This document shows, in pieces, positions 16,656-25,951 of a stretch of DNA of 64,000 bases (the stretch's first letter is position 1; each line of letters begins with the position of its first letter). The DNA comes from SZUA-37 sp964472525 (GTDB lineage: Bacteria; Pseudomonadota; Gammaproteobacteria; UBA6429; Thiohalophilaceae). The notes beneath the pieces were generated by a model. The model was not told where the DNA came from. It ran no database searches and saw only the letters and a program-made list of their open reading frames with translations. The position numbers were made by a program, and so were the translations under genes. Location of the stretch: positions 62,001 to 126,000 of the forward strand of contig CAYYLL010000004.1 of the NCBI GenBank assembly GCA_964472525.1. The letters run 5' to 3'.

Positions 16656-17800
16656 TCGCTTGTATTCTCTTGCTTCGATTCATTAGCTGTATTTCTTTGT
16701 TTTAACTTTGAACGCAGTTGGTTCCATACGCCAACAATACCCTTCGGCATAAAAATTGTAACAATTAAAAATAGACCACCTAATGCGAATAACCAAATCT
16801 CAGGGAACGCTGCAGTTAAATAAGATTTAGAATAATTCACTGTAACCGCACCTAATGCCGCACCATATAATGTTGCCCGACCACCGATGGCAACCCAAAC
16901 AACTAACTCAATCGAATTTAACGGCGAAAATTCACCTGGGTTAATAATACCTACCTGAGGTACAAATAAGGCTCCTGCAACACCTGCAATCATCGCCGAT
17001 AAGACAAAAATCCACAGCTTAAAACTTTCAACTTTATAACCAATAAAACGGGTTCTATCTTCTGCATCACGAATAGCAACAACGACACGACCAAGTTTTG
17101 ACGTAATCACAAAACGACTGAGTAAATATGTAAGTACTAAAAAGAGCGCACTAATAAAAAATAAAGCTGCACGCGTCGAATCTGCCTGTAAGTCATAACC
17201 TAAAATATCTTTAAAATCGGTTAAACCATTATTACCACCAAAACCTAATTCATTCATAAAAAAAGCAAGTAAAAGAGCATAAGTTAAGGCTTGAGTAATG
17301 ATCGACAAATATACCCCGGTAACTCGTGCGCGAAAAGCCAACCAGCCAAAAACTAAAGCCAATAATCCGGGCACCACAATGACCATCAGCATTGCAAACC
17401 AGAACATATCAAAACCTTGCCAATACCACGGCAATTCAGTCCAATTTAAAAACACCATAAAATCAGGTAAATTTGCATTACCATATACGCCACGCTCACC
17501 AATTTGACGCATTAAATACATGCCCATGGAATAGCCACCAAGCGCAAAGAAGGCCGCATGTCCCAAGCTTAATATCCCACAAAAACCCCAAACCAAATCG
17601 AGCGCAATCGCTAACATTGCATAGCTTAGATATTTACCTAACAATGTGACTGTGTATGTTTGCACATGAAATGTTGAGTCAGCCGGAACGAGTAAATTTA
17701 AGGCTGGTACGATAAACATTGCCACAAGCAATATACTGACAAAAGCTTTTCCACCTTTGTCATTTCGTAAAAAATCAACTATGAAAGATTGTCTTGCCAT
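16652..17800 (-). CDS. urtC: Urea ABC transporter permease UrtC
   Basis: A 382-residue LivM-type inner-membrane permease with about ten membrane segments and the motif LSLGHAAFFALGGYSMG. I chose ATG 17800 (MARQSFIVDF), preceded by GGAAG and just after the urtB stop at 17805; the longer form would start inside urtB. It forms the membrane channel with UrtB. Confidence 0.94.
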   Translation of the reverse strand: MARQSFIVDFLRNDKGGKAFVSILLVAMFIVPALNLLVPADSTFHVQTYTVTLLGKYLSYAMLAIALDLVWGFCGILSLGHAAFFALGGYSMGMYLMRQIGERGVYGNANLPDFMVFLNWTELPWYWQGFDMFWFAMLMVIVVPGLLALVFGWLAFRARVTGVYLSIITQALTYALLLAFFMNELGFGGNNGLTDFKDILGYDLQADSTRAALFFISALFLVLTYLLSRFVITSKLGRVVVAIRDAEDRTRFIGYKVESFKLWIFVLSAMIAGVAGALFVPQVGIINPGEFSPLNSIELVVWVAIGGRATLYGAALGAVTVNYSKSYLTAAFPEIWLFALGGLFLIVTIFMPKGIVGVWNQLRSKLKQRNTANESKQENTSE

Positions 17801-17804
17801 ACTA

Positions 17805-19178
17805 TTAATCTTCCACTCCACGGCCTTTTTTCGGGAATAATCCACGAGGTCGTTTTTGAATAAATAAAATAATAAAAATCAGTACTAATATTTTTGCTAA
17901 CACCGCACCAACCCAGGGTTCCAAGAACTTATTAAAAACTCCTAACGACATTGCTCCCACAAAAGTTCCTAATAAATTACCAACGCCACCAAAGACCACC
18001 ACCATAAAAGAGTCAATAATATAACCCTGCCCCAAATTTGGCCCTACATTTGTTAGCTGGCTTAAGGCCACACCCGCCACACCCGCAATTCCTGAACCTA
18101 AACCAAAAGTCATCGCATCAACCCATTCAGATTTAACCCCCATTGCTTTTGCCATCATGCGATTCTGTGATACTGCTCGAACCTGCAAACCTAAACGTGT
18201 CTTTTTTAAAATTAACATCAATAATAATAAAACGGCAATTGCGAAGACAAAAATATACAAGCGATTATACGTTATCGCAAAAATACTATTAATTTCCAAG
18301 GAACCACTCATAAAGGCAGGGGTTTCTACAGCCTGATTTGTTGGGCCAAATATTGTACGCACCAACTGCTGAAGAATTAAACTAATACCAAAAGTTGCAA
18401 GCAATGTTTCAAGTGGTCGACCATATAAATAGCGTATAACAAAACGTTCTATGGCTATACCAAAGGCAGCCGACACCAAAAAAGCTAACGGAATTGAAAT
18501 AAAGATAGAGGCCGCAATATGCTCAGGTAGCATTTGCTGAACAACATACGTTGTATAAGCACCTAACATCATTAACTCACCATGCGCCATATTAATTACA
18601 CCCATCACACCAAATGTAATAGCAAGACCAACCGCAATTAATAATAAAACTGAACCTAAACTTAACCCAAATACTAAATTTTCCAAAAACCCGAAATAAC
18701 TGATTTTTGAATTAATAGTTTCCAATGACTTTTTAGCCGATGCTTTAACACTTACATTATTTGTGTTTTCTATAATTTCTTGTAATTTTATTTTTACTTC
18801 AGGTATTAAACTTTTTGANNNNNNNNNNNNNNNNNNNNNNNNNNNNNNNNNNNNNNNNNNNNNNNNNNNNNNNNNNNNNNNNNNNNNNNNNNNNNNNNNN
18901 NNNNNNNNNNNNNNNNNNACAAGTTGTTTTGATTTTTTAATGAAATACAGCTTACTTTTTAACATCTGCTGAAAGGCAGAAAGAACTCGAACATCCTCTA
19001 TTTGAGAAAGCGTATTAATAATTTTAGCTCGATCCGAATAACTTCCGGTTGTAAGCTGTCCAACAACATCAGGGAATGAAAGATATTGCTCTGCAGTTGC
19101 AGAATAACTCACACTAAATAATGCCATTAGAATAAGGCTAAGTAGTATTTGTATGTTTTTTTTATTTGAAAAAGTCAT
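17805..19178 (-). CDS. urtB: Urea ABC transporter permease UrtB, interrupted by an assembly gap
   Basis: A LivH-type permease with the conserved MGVINMAHGELMMLGAY segment and the long N-terminal soluble extension peculiar to UrtB (signal-like start, then SFPDVVGQLTTGSYSDRAK). The 100-N run at 18819-18918 falls within this N-terminal part. The frame is consistent on both sides, but the current 457-residue length is below the usual size of about 500-540, so sequence is probably missing. It is not evidence of a broken gene. Confidence 0.9.
   Translation of the reverse strand: MTFSNKKNIQILLSLILMALFSVSYSATAEQYLSFPDVVGQLTTGSYSDRAKIINTLSQIEDVRVLSAFQQMLKSKLYFIKKSKQLXXXXXXXXXXXXXXXXXXXXXXXXXXXXXXXXXXSKSLIPEVKIKLQEIIENTNNVSVKASAKKSLETINSKISYFGFLENLVFGLSLGSVLLLIAVGLAITFGVMGVINMAHGELMMLGAYTTYVVQQMLPEHIAASIFISIPLAFLVSAAFGIAIERFVIRYLYGRPLETLLATFGISLILQQLVRTIFGPTNQAVETPAFMSGSLEINSIFAITYNRLYIFVFAIAVLLLLMLILKKTRLGLQVRAVSQNRMMAKAMGVKSEWVDAMTFGLGSGIAGVAGVALSQLTNVGPNLGQGYIIDSFMVVVFGGVGNLLGTFVGAMSLGVFNKFLEPWVGAVLAKILVLIFIILFIQKRPRGLFPKKGRGVED
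18819..18918. other. Assembly gap (100 N)
   Basis: Exactly 100 undetermined bases, the conventional placeholder for a scaffold gap of unknown length, inside urtB. Confidence 0.98.
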
Positions 19179-19263
19179 TATTATTGTTTAAAGCACTATT
19201 TTTGTACCACAAATCATAACCTGAGTTGATAAAACATAATAGTCTTTTAATTTATGAGCTGCT

Positions 19264-19302
19264 AAAAAAATAAATCCCGACCAATTAATATTGGCCGGGA
19301 TT
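19264..19302 (-). terminator. Terminator between urtA and urtB
   Basis: On the - strand AATCCCGG..TTGGTCGGGATT forms a long stem (19273-19302, one mismatch) followed by a T-rich run with seven T in a row. It lies 20 bases after the urtA stop and before urtB, and should reduce read-through so that the binding protein is made in excess over the membrane parts. Confidence 0.8.
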
Positions 19303-19320
19303 AAGGTTTTACTTAGCTAT

Positions 19321-20613
19321 TTACTTAAAGTTCTGACCCGAACATTTCTTAGTTTTAGTGTTGTAATTACCACATTTAAGTTTAACCCAATCTGATATCA
19401 CGTCTTTACTACCTGGAAGGTAATCCGACCACGCATCACCCGGAACTAAATCTTTTGTTTGCCAAACTACTTCAAATTGGCCGTCATCCTGAATTTCACC
19501 AATAAAAACAGGTTTGGTTAAATGATGATTGGGTAACATTGTAGCAATACCACCTGTTAAATTAGGCGTTCTGATACCAATCATTGCTTTAGCAACTTTA
19601 TCAACATTTGTGCTTTTTGCTTTAGTAACGGCTTTAACCCACATTTTAAAGCCGATGTAAGTTGCTTCCATTGGATCGTTGGTTACACGTTTCTTATTTT
19701 TAATAAATTTATGCCATCCTTTAATAAAAGCAGCATTCGCTTTTGTGTCGATACTCATAAAGTAGTTCCAAGCCGCTAAATGTCCAACAAGCGGTTTTGT
19801 ATCGATACCTGAGAGTTCTTCTTCACCAACCGAAAATGCCATTACTGGAATATTTTCAGCAGAAACCCCCTGATTACCTAATTCTTTATAGAAAGGTACA
19901 TTTGCATCACCATTAATAGTCGACACAACGGCTGTCTTTTTGCCTGTAGAACCGAATTTTTTAATATCAGATACAATACTTTGCCAATCAGAATGTCCGA
20001 ATGGAGTATAGTTAATCATAATATCTTTAGACTTAACACCTTTCGATTTTAAATATGCCTCTAAAATTTTATTGGTTGTACGTGGATAAACATAATCTGT
20101 ACCCGCAAGAACCCAACGTTTAACACCAATTTCTTTCATTAAATAATCAACAGCAGGGATTGCTTGTTGGTTTGGCGCAGCCCCTGTATAAAAAACATTT
20201 TTAGATGATTCTTCACCTTCGTATTGAACAGGATAGAACAACAGTCCATTAAGTTCTTCAAAAACAGGTAAAACTGATTTTCGTGAAACAGAAGTCCAAC
20301 AACCAAAAACCACATCAACTTTATCTTTTTGTAATAATTCACGTGCTTTTTCTGCAAATAAAGGCCAGTTTGAAGCAGGGTCAACAACAACCGCTTCTAA
20401 TTTTTTACCTAATAAACCACCTTTTTTATTTTGTTCATCAATCATCATTAACACTGTGTCTTTTAGTGTTGTCTCACTGATGGCCATCGTACCGGAAAGA
20501 GAGTGCAGCACACCCACTTTAATAGTTTTGCCTGCATGGGCAGATAACGAAAGGCCAAGCATTGTCGTAATGATCAATGCAGAACTTGCAATTTTTTTGA
20601 TCCAGTTACTCAT
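19321..20613 (-). CDS. urtA: Urea ABC transporter substrate-binding protein UrtA
   Basis: A 430-residue periplasmic binding protein with a signal peptide (SSALIITTMLGLSLSAHA) and the UrtA hallmarks TIKVGVLHSLSGTMAISE and FGCWTSVSRKSVLPVFEE. It binds urea and delivers it to UrtBCDE. An AAGGA RBS precedes the ATG. It follows a TorF-family gene in the same direction and is separated from urtB by a terminator. Confidence 0.95.
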   Translation of the reverse strand: MSNWIKKIASSALIITTMLGLSLSAHAGKTIKVGVLHSLSGTMAISETTLKDTVLMMIDEQNKKGGLLGKKLEAVVVDPASNWPLFAEKARELLQKDKVDVVFGCWTSVSRKSVLPVFEELNGLLFYPVQYEGEESSKNVFYTGAAPNQQAIPAVDYLMKEIGVKRWVLAGTDYVYPRTTNKILEAYLKSKGVKSKDIMINYTPFGHSDWQSIVSDIKKFGSTGKKTAVVSTINGDANVPFYKELGNQGVSAENIPVMAFSVGEEELSGIDTKPLVGHLAAWNYFMSIDTKANAAFIKGWHKFIKNKKRVTNDPMEATYIGFKMWVKAVTKAKSTNVDKVAKAMIGIRTPNLTGGIATMLPNHHLTKPVFIGEIQDDGQFEVVWQTKDLVPGDAWSDYLPGSKDVISDWVKLKCGNYNTKTKKCSGQNFK

Positions 20614-20653
20614 TGTTGTTTCCTTATAATTATATTGGGTAGGAATTTAAGGT

Positions 20654-20681
20654 GGTCGGTATTCCGATTGAAATACCGACC
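20654..20681. terminator. Hairpin between torF-family gene and urtA
   Basis: GGTCGGTATT (20654-20663) and AATACCGACC (20672-20681) form a perfect 10-bp stem with an 8-base loop in the 92-base gap. No T-run follows, so it more likely protects the mRNA or marks a processing boundary than fully terminates. Confidence 0.5.
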
Positions 20682-20705
20682 CCTGTTGCTCAATTGACTA
20701 CAATT

Positions 20706-21449
20706 TTAAAAGCTGTAAGTGATGCCTGTAACCATTGAGTCGTTATACTCAGTGCCATTACGATCTTCACCTGCAAAGGTGTATTGAACATATGCTTCAG
20801 CGCCGGTTTTGCCAATAGCCTTAGATGCGGTTACATTTAAGTGACGAAAACCGCTGCTACTTAATGTTGTACCACCTGAAAGTTTGGAATTGTTATTATT
20901 GTTATAAGTGTAATAACCAAAATCTAATGCTAATGTAATATCTTGTGGCAAACTTGTAGACCAACCGGCTTTCCAGTAAATATCACCAGAGTTACCCCAA
21001 GCTCCATCCGTTACTAGGTATTGTGCGCCCACATAGAAATCTCCGAATGTTAATTTGCCGGTTGCTTCTAGCAGATCAGAATCATCAACATTAACGTAAG
21101 CATATTGAATAAAACCTGCATCCCAACCCATTCCATTACTTAACTTACCTGCATAACCTGCATATAAGTCATTTTCAAAGCCCTTTTCAGCTGTCTTATT
21201 ATTTGTAGAATTGTAACTTAGACTTGAAAACCACCAGCCAGCATAAAAACCAGAGTCATCACTGTTCCAGTCAGCGCCGCCCTGAACAGCCGCACCGGTA
21301 TTTTCTTCGTAAATACCGCGTAATAAATATTTTGAATGAACACCTATGTTATAAGATGTTGCAGCTTGCACGGCTGTTGATGCAGCAAACATACCGCCAA
21401 CAGCTAATACACCTGCCATAGCAATTGATGCTAGGTTTAATTTTTTCAT
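20706..21449 (-). CDS. TorF-family outer-membrane protein leading the urt operon
   Basis: A 247-residue protein with a signal peptide (ASIAMAGVLAVGGMFAASTA, cleaved near VQA) and the TorF/Gcw_chp pattern HSKYLLRGIYEENTG and AAVQGGADW. Beta-strands alternate and it ends in Phe, as expected for an outer-membrane barrel. ATG 21449 has a GGAG RBS. It is the first gene after a sigma-54 promoter and lies directly upstream of urtA, which suggests it helps urea, or a urea-related solute, across the outer membrane. That role is inferred from position and regulation only. Confidence 0.83.
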   Translation of the reverse strand: MKKLNLASIAMAGVLAVGGMFAASTAVQAATSYNIGVHSKYLLRGIYEENTGAAVQGGADWNSDDSGFYAGWWFSSLSYNSTNNKTAEKGFENDLYAGYAGKLSNGMGWDAGFIQYAYVNVDDSDLLEATGKLTFGDFYVGAQYLVTDGAWGNSGDIYWKAGWSTSLPQDITLALDFGYYTYNNNNNSKLSGGTTLSSSGFRHLNVTASKAIGKTGAEAYVQYTFAGEDRNGTEYNDSMVTGITYSF

Positions 21450-21561
21450 TGTTAACACTCCAGATAATTAGTTTATAATTTTTCATTTCTAAAGCATGGC
21501 CAGTCAATCCCACCCCAAAGCTTATGAAATGACGCAAATAAAATATTTACTACCCCTATTC

Positions 21562-21577
21562 AGCAAACACCATGCCA
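21562..21577 (-). promoter_or_regulatory. Sigma-54 promoter for torF-urtABCDE
   Basis: The - strand reads TGGCATGGTGTTTGCT, matching TGGCAC-N5-TTGCT at all but one core position and with correct GG/GC spacing. It lies about 110 bases upstream of the torF-family ATG. Confidence 0.82.
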
Positions 21578-21672
21578 ATATAAAAAGTGCTTTATTAACA
21601 AAGAGATAGATGAATATTGGGATATATTGCGATTTTATTACGAACTATATTAGTGCGCAGGCACCATACATA

Positions 21673-21689
21673 AGCACCAATTAAGTGCA
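21673..21689. promoter_or_regulatory. NtrC-type enhancer site upstream of torF-urt
   Basis: AGCACCAATTAAGTGCA is a GCAC-N7-GTGC palindrome of the NtrC type, about 100 bp upstream of the sigma-54 promoter. A further GTGC/GCAC arrangement at about 21654-21665 may contribute. Confidence 0.65.
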
Positions 21690-21711
21690 TTAAAACCTTC
21701 TGTTTTGAGTG

Positions 21712-22320
21712 TTAAGCGAGCATTCCTTCGCGGCGTATAAAATCAATGATTTCTTCTAAACCTTCAGTTGTTTTCATGTTACTAAACACAAAAGGACGAT
21801 CGCCTCGCATTTTTTTTGCATCGCGTTCCATAACCTCTAGCGAAGCACCAACATATGGAGCAAGATCGATTTTATTTATCACGAGTAAATCTGATTTGGT
21901 TATACCCGGCCCACCTTTACGGGGTATTTTATCACCTGCCGATACGTCAATAACATAAAGCGTTAAATCAGAAAGTTCAGGGCTAAATGTTGCACTTAAA
22001 TTATCACCACCGCTTTCAATAATAACCATATCTAACGAACCTAATCGTTGAGTCAACGTATTGATAGCCGAAAGATTCATCGACGCATCTTCGCGAATAG
22101 CTGTATGTGGACAGCCACCTGTTTCAACACCCATAATCCTATCTTCAGATAATGCTTCACTTCTTGTTAAAAACTCAGCATCTTCTTTTGTATAAATATC
22201 ATTAGTAACCACCGCCAGTTGATATTTATCACGTAATTTTTTACACAACGCATCAACTAATGCTGTTTTACCCGAACCAACCGGGCCACCTACACCTAAA
22301 CGTAATGTTTTTAATTTCAT
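21712..22320 (-). CDS. ureG: Urease accessory GTPase UreG
   Basis: A 202-residue GTPase with P-loop GGPVGSGKT at about residues 11-19, the nickel-binding CPH in ETGGCPHTAIRED and the NKID base motif. It delivers nickel to apo-urease with UreD, UreE and UreF. An AAAGGA RBS precedes the ATG. It is the last gene of the urease cluster; its stop lies just inside the regulatory region of the torF-urt operon. Confidence 0.97.
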   Translation of the reverse strand: MKLKTLRLGVGGPVGSGKTALVDALCKKLRDKYQLAVVTNDIYTKEDAEFLTRSEALSEDRIMGVETGGCPHTAIREDASMNLSAINTLTQRLGSLDMVIIESGGDNLSATFSPELSDLTLYVIDVSAGDKIPRKGGPGITKSDLLVINKIDLAPYVGASLEVMERDAKKMRGDRPFVFSNMKTTEGLEEIIDFIRREGMLA

Positions 22321-22347
22321 AGTGTTCCTTTGTTATTTTATACTCGC

Positions 22348-23043
22348 TCAAGAACGAAAGAGTCTCGAGTATTGTTGCTCATGTAAGGCACTGGCCATTA
22401 CTTGTCCGGGGCATGTACGACCAATATCATCATCTTTTATTTTTAAACCGGTTTCTACCACAGTATGTATTATTGGCATAAGTGTGCCTAATAGTTTTTG
22501 CCCTTGCGTTTGTCCTAAAGGGATGGCTTTCATTGCAACCGCAACCTGATTTTCACACCACGACCATGTGTATCCCAAGGCTAAATCAGAAATTGGAATT
22601 TTCCATTGTTGCCCCGCTAACGCAAACATAAGCGAATAACTGCATTTAGGATGTTGCTGCCAAACTTGTGCATGTTCAAAACCGATATCTGTTAGTAAAC
22701 GTGCCAGTGCATCACCTATTTGCTGGTCTTCTAATAACAACTCGTTAGTCTCACGTGAAGCCGATAAATAAGCCGACCAATACTCTAATGCCTGATGACT
22801 GTCTAACTTATATTCTTTTTCCCAGATATGATAAAAACGTTTTAATATAGGTATATCTAAATATGCCAGATTATTCTTTAATATACCTTCAAGCCACTCT
22901 AGACATGTACTTTCATCGCCCACCCATTTACTCTCAATAGCATACTCAAGACCTTGAGAATAGGCATACGCCCCCACTGGCAATGCTGGACTGATAAGCC
23001 GCCATAACTGTAGCATGGATAGTTGCGCATAAAAGTCACTCAT
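22348..23043 (-). CDS. ureF: Urease accessory protein UreF
   Basis: A 231-residue all-helical protein with the UreF pattern LWRLISPALPVGAYAYSQGL. It acts in the UreDFG complex that gates nickel insertion. It follows ureE with a 12-base gap and precedes ureG by 27 bases, consistent with one transcript. Confidence 0.95.
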   Translation of the reverse strand: MSDFYAQLSMLQLWRLISPALPVGAYAYSQGLEYAIESKWVGDESTCLEWLEGILKNNLAYLDIPILKRFYHIWEKEYKLDSHQALEYWSAYLSASRETNELLLEDQQIGDALARLLTDIGFEHAQVWQQHPKCSYSLMFALAGQQWKIPISDLALGYTWSWCENQVAVAMKAIPLGQTQGQKLLGTLMPIIHTVVETGLKIKDDDIGRTCPGQVMASALHEQQYSRLFRS

Positions 23044-23055
23044 CCTAATACTTAA

Positions 23056-23550
23056 TTAATGATGGTGGTTATGTTTATCGTTATCATCATGACTCGCATG
23101 GGAATGACCTCCATGGTATGCACCTACTTCAGGTTCAAATGTTGCAAATTCATGTTTAACAATTAAACCAAAACCTTCAACCATTTCATCTAAAACATGA
23201 TCTTTTAAATAACGCAGCCAATGATCGCCTACCTGCAACGAAACGTGCCGATTGCCTAAATGGTATGCAGCACGCGCCAAATCCTGCGCACTATCACAAT
23301 GAATACTACTCACTTCTTCATCTGCAGAAATAATCAAAACAATTTGACCATCTCTAGATTGAAGATAATCTCCTCCACGTAAGACCGAACCACGTTCAAT
23401 AGAAATACCTGCATCTTTGCCATTATTCATTTGCGCACGGAAACGACTCTTTTGCCGTTTTTCATAGGGTAAAGTTAAAGTAAGTTCTGTTAGCTGAGTT
23501 GAATCCTTTAATACTTTAATGACTTTTTCGAACATAAGAACATCTGACAT
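23056..23550 (-). CDS. ureE: Urease nickel metallochaperone UreE
   Basis: A 164-residue protein with the UreE peptide-binding and metal-binding domains (YHLGNRHVSLQV contains the conserved His) and a His-rich C-terminus (HGGHSHASHDDNDKHNHHH). Such tails bind several nickel ions in well-studied UreE proteins. It hands nickel to UreG. It is encoded 14 bases after ureC. Confidence 0.95.
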   Translation of the reverse strand: MSDVLMFEKVIKVLKDSTQLTELTLTLPYEKRQKSRFRAQMNNGKDAGISIERGSVLRGGDYLQSRDGQIVLIISADEEVSSIHCDSAQDLARAAYHLGNRHVSLQVGDHWLRYLKDHVLDEMVEGFGLIVKHEFATFEPEVGAYHGGHSHASHDDNDKHNHHH

Positions 23551-23564
23551 TATTGTTTCCTAAA

Positions 23565-25268
23565 TTAAAATAAAAAATAACGCTGTGCTAAAGGTAACTC
23601 ATCTGCCGGTTCACACATTAATAATTCACCATCTGCCTTTACTTCGTATGTTTGTGGGTCGACACTGATATCCGGCATATAATTATTTAACAGCATATCG
23701 TTCTTCGTTATATTGCGCGTGTTTCTTACTGCCAAAACCTTTTTATTGAGTCCGAGTTGTTCTTTAACACCCGCATCGACTGCCGCTTGAGACATAAAAC
23801 TAACACATGTATTACTTAACGCTTTACCGTATGCACCAAACATAGGCCGATAATGAACTGGCTGAGGTGTTGGGATGGAAGCATTTGGATCGCCCATAGG
23901 AGCCGCAGCAATCATTCCACCTTTCATTATTAAGGATGGCTTAGCTCCAAAAAAAGCAGGCTTCCAAAAAACAAGGTCCGCTAACTTACCCACATTGATT
24001 GAGCCAACTGCATCAGCAATACCATGTGTAATGGCTGGATTAATCGTATATTTGGCGATATACCGCTTCACTCGTTCATTATCGTTACGGGCTGAATCCG
24101 CTTTTAATGCGCCACGTTGTACTTTCATTTTATGTGCTGTTTGCCATGTGCGTGTAATAACTTCACCCACACGCCCCATTGCTTGCGAGTCCGAAGCAAT
24201 CATGCTGAAGGCACCAAGATCATGCAAAATATCTTCTGCTGCTATGGTTTCACGTCGAATGCGCGATTCGGCAAAGGCCACATCTTCGGGAATACTGCTG
24301 TCTAAGTGATGACAAACCATCAACATATCCAGATGCTCATCAATTGTATTCACCGTATAAGGACGCGTTGGGTTAGTTGACGATGGTAAAATATTCAATT
24401 CACCACAGGCTTTAATAATATCGGGGGCATGACCACCACCAGCTCCTTCAGTGTGGTATGTATGAATAGCCCGACCTTTAAAGGCTTTAATGGTGTCTTC
24501 AACAAAACCTGATTCATTTAAGGTATCGGTATGAATGGCCACTTGTACATCCATGGCCTCGGCAACGTTTAAACAGTTATCGATTGATGCGGGTGTTGTT
24601 CCCCAATCTTCATGGAGTTTTAAACCCATTGCACCAGCCGCCACTTGTTCTTCTAATGCCTCGGGTAAGCTTGCATTACCTTTACCTAAAAAACCAAAGT
24701 TCATTGGCATTACATCCGCAGCTTCATACATACGATGAATATTCCATGGGCCCGGGGTACAAGTGGTTGCATTGGTCCCCGTTGCCGGCCCAGTACCACC
24801 ACCAAGCATGGTTGTCACACCCGACATTAACGCTTCTTCAACTTGTTGCGGACAAATAAAATGAATGTGTGCATCAATACCACCAGCGGTAATAATTTGA
24901 CCTTCACCCGCCATAATTTCAGTACCGGGGCCAATAATAATATCAACATTCGGCTGCACATCGGGATTACCTGCTTTGCCAATCCCACTGATTAAGCCAT
25001 TTTTAATACCAATATCGGCCTTAATAATTCCCCAATAATCGAGTATTAGTGCATTGGTAATGACTACATCAGCAATGTCTTTTGCTATACGTTGGCTTTG
25101 CCCCATTCCGTCACGAATAACTTTACCACCACCAAATTTAACTTCATCGCCATAGAATGTTTTATCTTCTTCAACTTCAATAATAAGTTCAGTGTCACCT
25201 AGGCGCACACGGTCACCTTTGGTTGGCCCAAACATTTCAGCGTAGGCACGTTTATCAATGCTGCTCAT
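23565..25268 (-). CDS. ureC: Urease alpha subunit UreC
   Basis: A 567-residue catalytic subunit that hydrolyses urea to ammonia and carbamate at a dinickel site. The nickel ligands are visible with standard numbering: HIH at about 134-136, the carbamylated Lys at about 217 in GLKLHEDWG, His in AIHTDTLNE and YHTEGAGGGH, and the active-site flap MVCHHLD. All key residues are intact. Its ATG overlaps the ureB stop by four bases. Confidence 0.98.
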   Translation of the reverse strand: MSSIDKRAYAEMFGPTKGDRVRLGDTELIIEVEEDKTFYGDEVKFGGGKVIRDGMGQSQRIAKDIADVVITNALILDYWGIIKADIGIKNGLISGIGKAGNPDVQPNVDIIIGPGTEIMAGEGQIITAGGIDAHIHFICPQQVEEALMSGVTTMLGGGTGPATGTNATTCTPGPWNIHRMYEAADVMPMNFGFLGKGNASLPEALEEQVAAGAMGLKLHEDWGTTPASIDNCLNVAEAMDVQVAIHTDTLNESGFVEDTIKAFKGRAIHTYHTEGAGGGHAPDIIKACGELNILPSSTNPTRPYTVNTIDEHLDMLMVCHHLDSSIPEDVAFAESRIRRETIAAEDILHDLGAFSMIASDSQAMGRVGEVITRTWQTAHKMKVQRGALKADSARNDNERVKRYIAKYTINPAITHGIADAVGSINVGKLADLVFWKPAFFGAKPSLIMKGGMIAAAPMGDPNASIPTPQPVHYRPMFGAYGKALSNTCVSFMSQAAVDAGVKEQLGLNKKVLAVRNTRNITKNDMLLNNYMPDISVDPQTYEVKADGELLMCEPADELPLAQRYFLF

Positions 25269-25606
25269 GATGCGCCTCCTTTATTATCCTTTTGTGCTAC
25301 AGACACTTTCCCCATTACCTTGGCATTAAAACCATAAATAATTTTATCACCGGCATATTCTACCAACTCCACTTTTCGCATTTGTCCCGGCTCAAATCGT
25401 ACAGCGGTACCCGCAGCAATATTTAAACGGTAGCCCTTGCTTGCATCACGATCAAAATCTAATGCTGTATTTACCTCATAAAAATGATAGTGAGAACCTA
25501 TTTGAATAGGCCGGTCCCCCGTATTAGAAACTTCCATTGTTTGTGTTGCACGACCTGCATTTAAATTAATTTCGCCATCATCAATAAAATATTCACCGGG
25601 TATCAT
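25265..25606 (-). CDS. ureB: Urease beta subunit UreB
   Basis: A 113-residue structural subunit with MIPGEYFIDDGEINLNAGR and GSHYHFYEVN, both typical of UreB. It is a separate gene, not fused to ureA as in some bacteria. It overlaps ureC by four bases and follows ureA by 11. Confidence 0.97.
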   Translation of the reverse strand: MIPGEYFIDDGEINLNAGRATQTMEVSNTGDRPIQIGSHYHFYEVNTALDFDRDASKGYRLNIAAGTAVRFEPGQMRKVELVEYAGDKIIYGFNAKVMGKVSVAQKDNKGGAS

Positions 25607-25617
25607 CTAATTTCTCC

Positions 25618-25920
25618 TTATTGAATAGGGTTATGGACAGTAACAAGTTTAGTGCCATCAGGGAATGTTGCCTCAACCTGCACATCATGAATCATCTCAG
25701 CAATACCATCCATCACATCATTAAGTGTTAACAGTGTAGTGCCATAGGACATAAGCTCGGCAACCGTTTGGCCATCTCGTGCGCCCTCCATTATTGCAGC
25801 TGAAATATAAGCAATAGCTTCAGGATAATTAAGCTTAAGTCCTCTATCTTTACGACGTTCCGCAAGTAGTGCTGCAGTAAATAACAATAATTTATCTTTT
25901 TCTCGTGGTGTTAGTTGCAT
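25618..25920 (-). CDS. ureA: Urease gamma subunit UreA
   Basis: A 100-residue subunit, the normal size, with MQLTPREKDKLLLFTAALLA and YPEAIAYISAAIMEGARDG. It assembles with UreB and UreC in an (ABC)3 enzyme. It is followed 11 bases later by ureB. Confidence 0.97.
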   Translation of the reverse strand: MQLTPREKDKLLLFTAALLAERRKDRGLKLNYPEAIAYISAAIMEGARDGQTVAELMSYGTTLLTLNDVMDGIAEMIHDVQVEATFPDGTKLVTVHNPIQ

Positions 25921-25951
25921 ACCAATACCTTTCTAATTTTTATATTCATTA

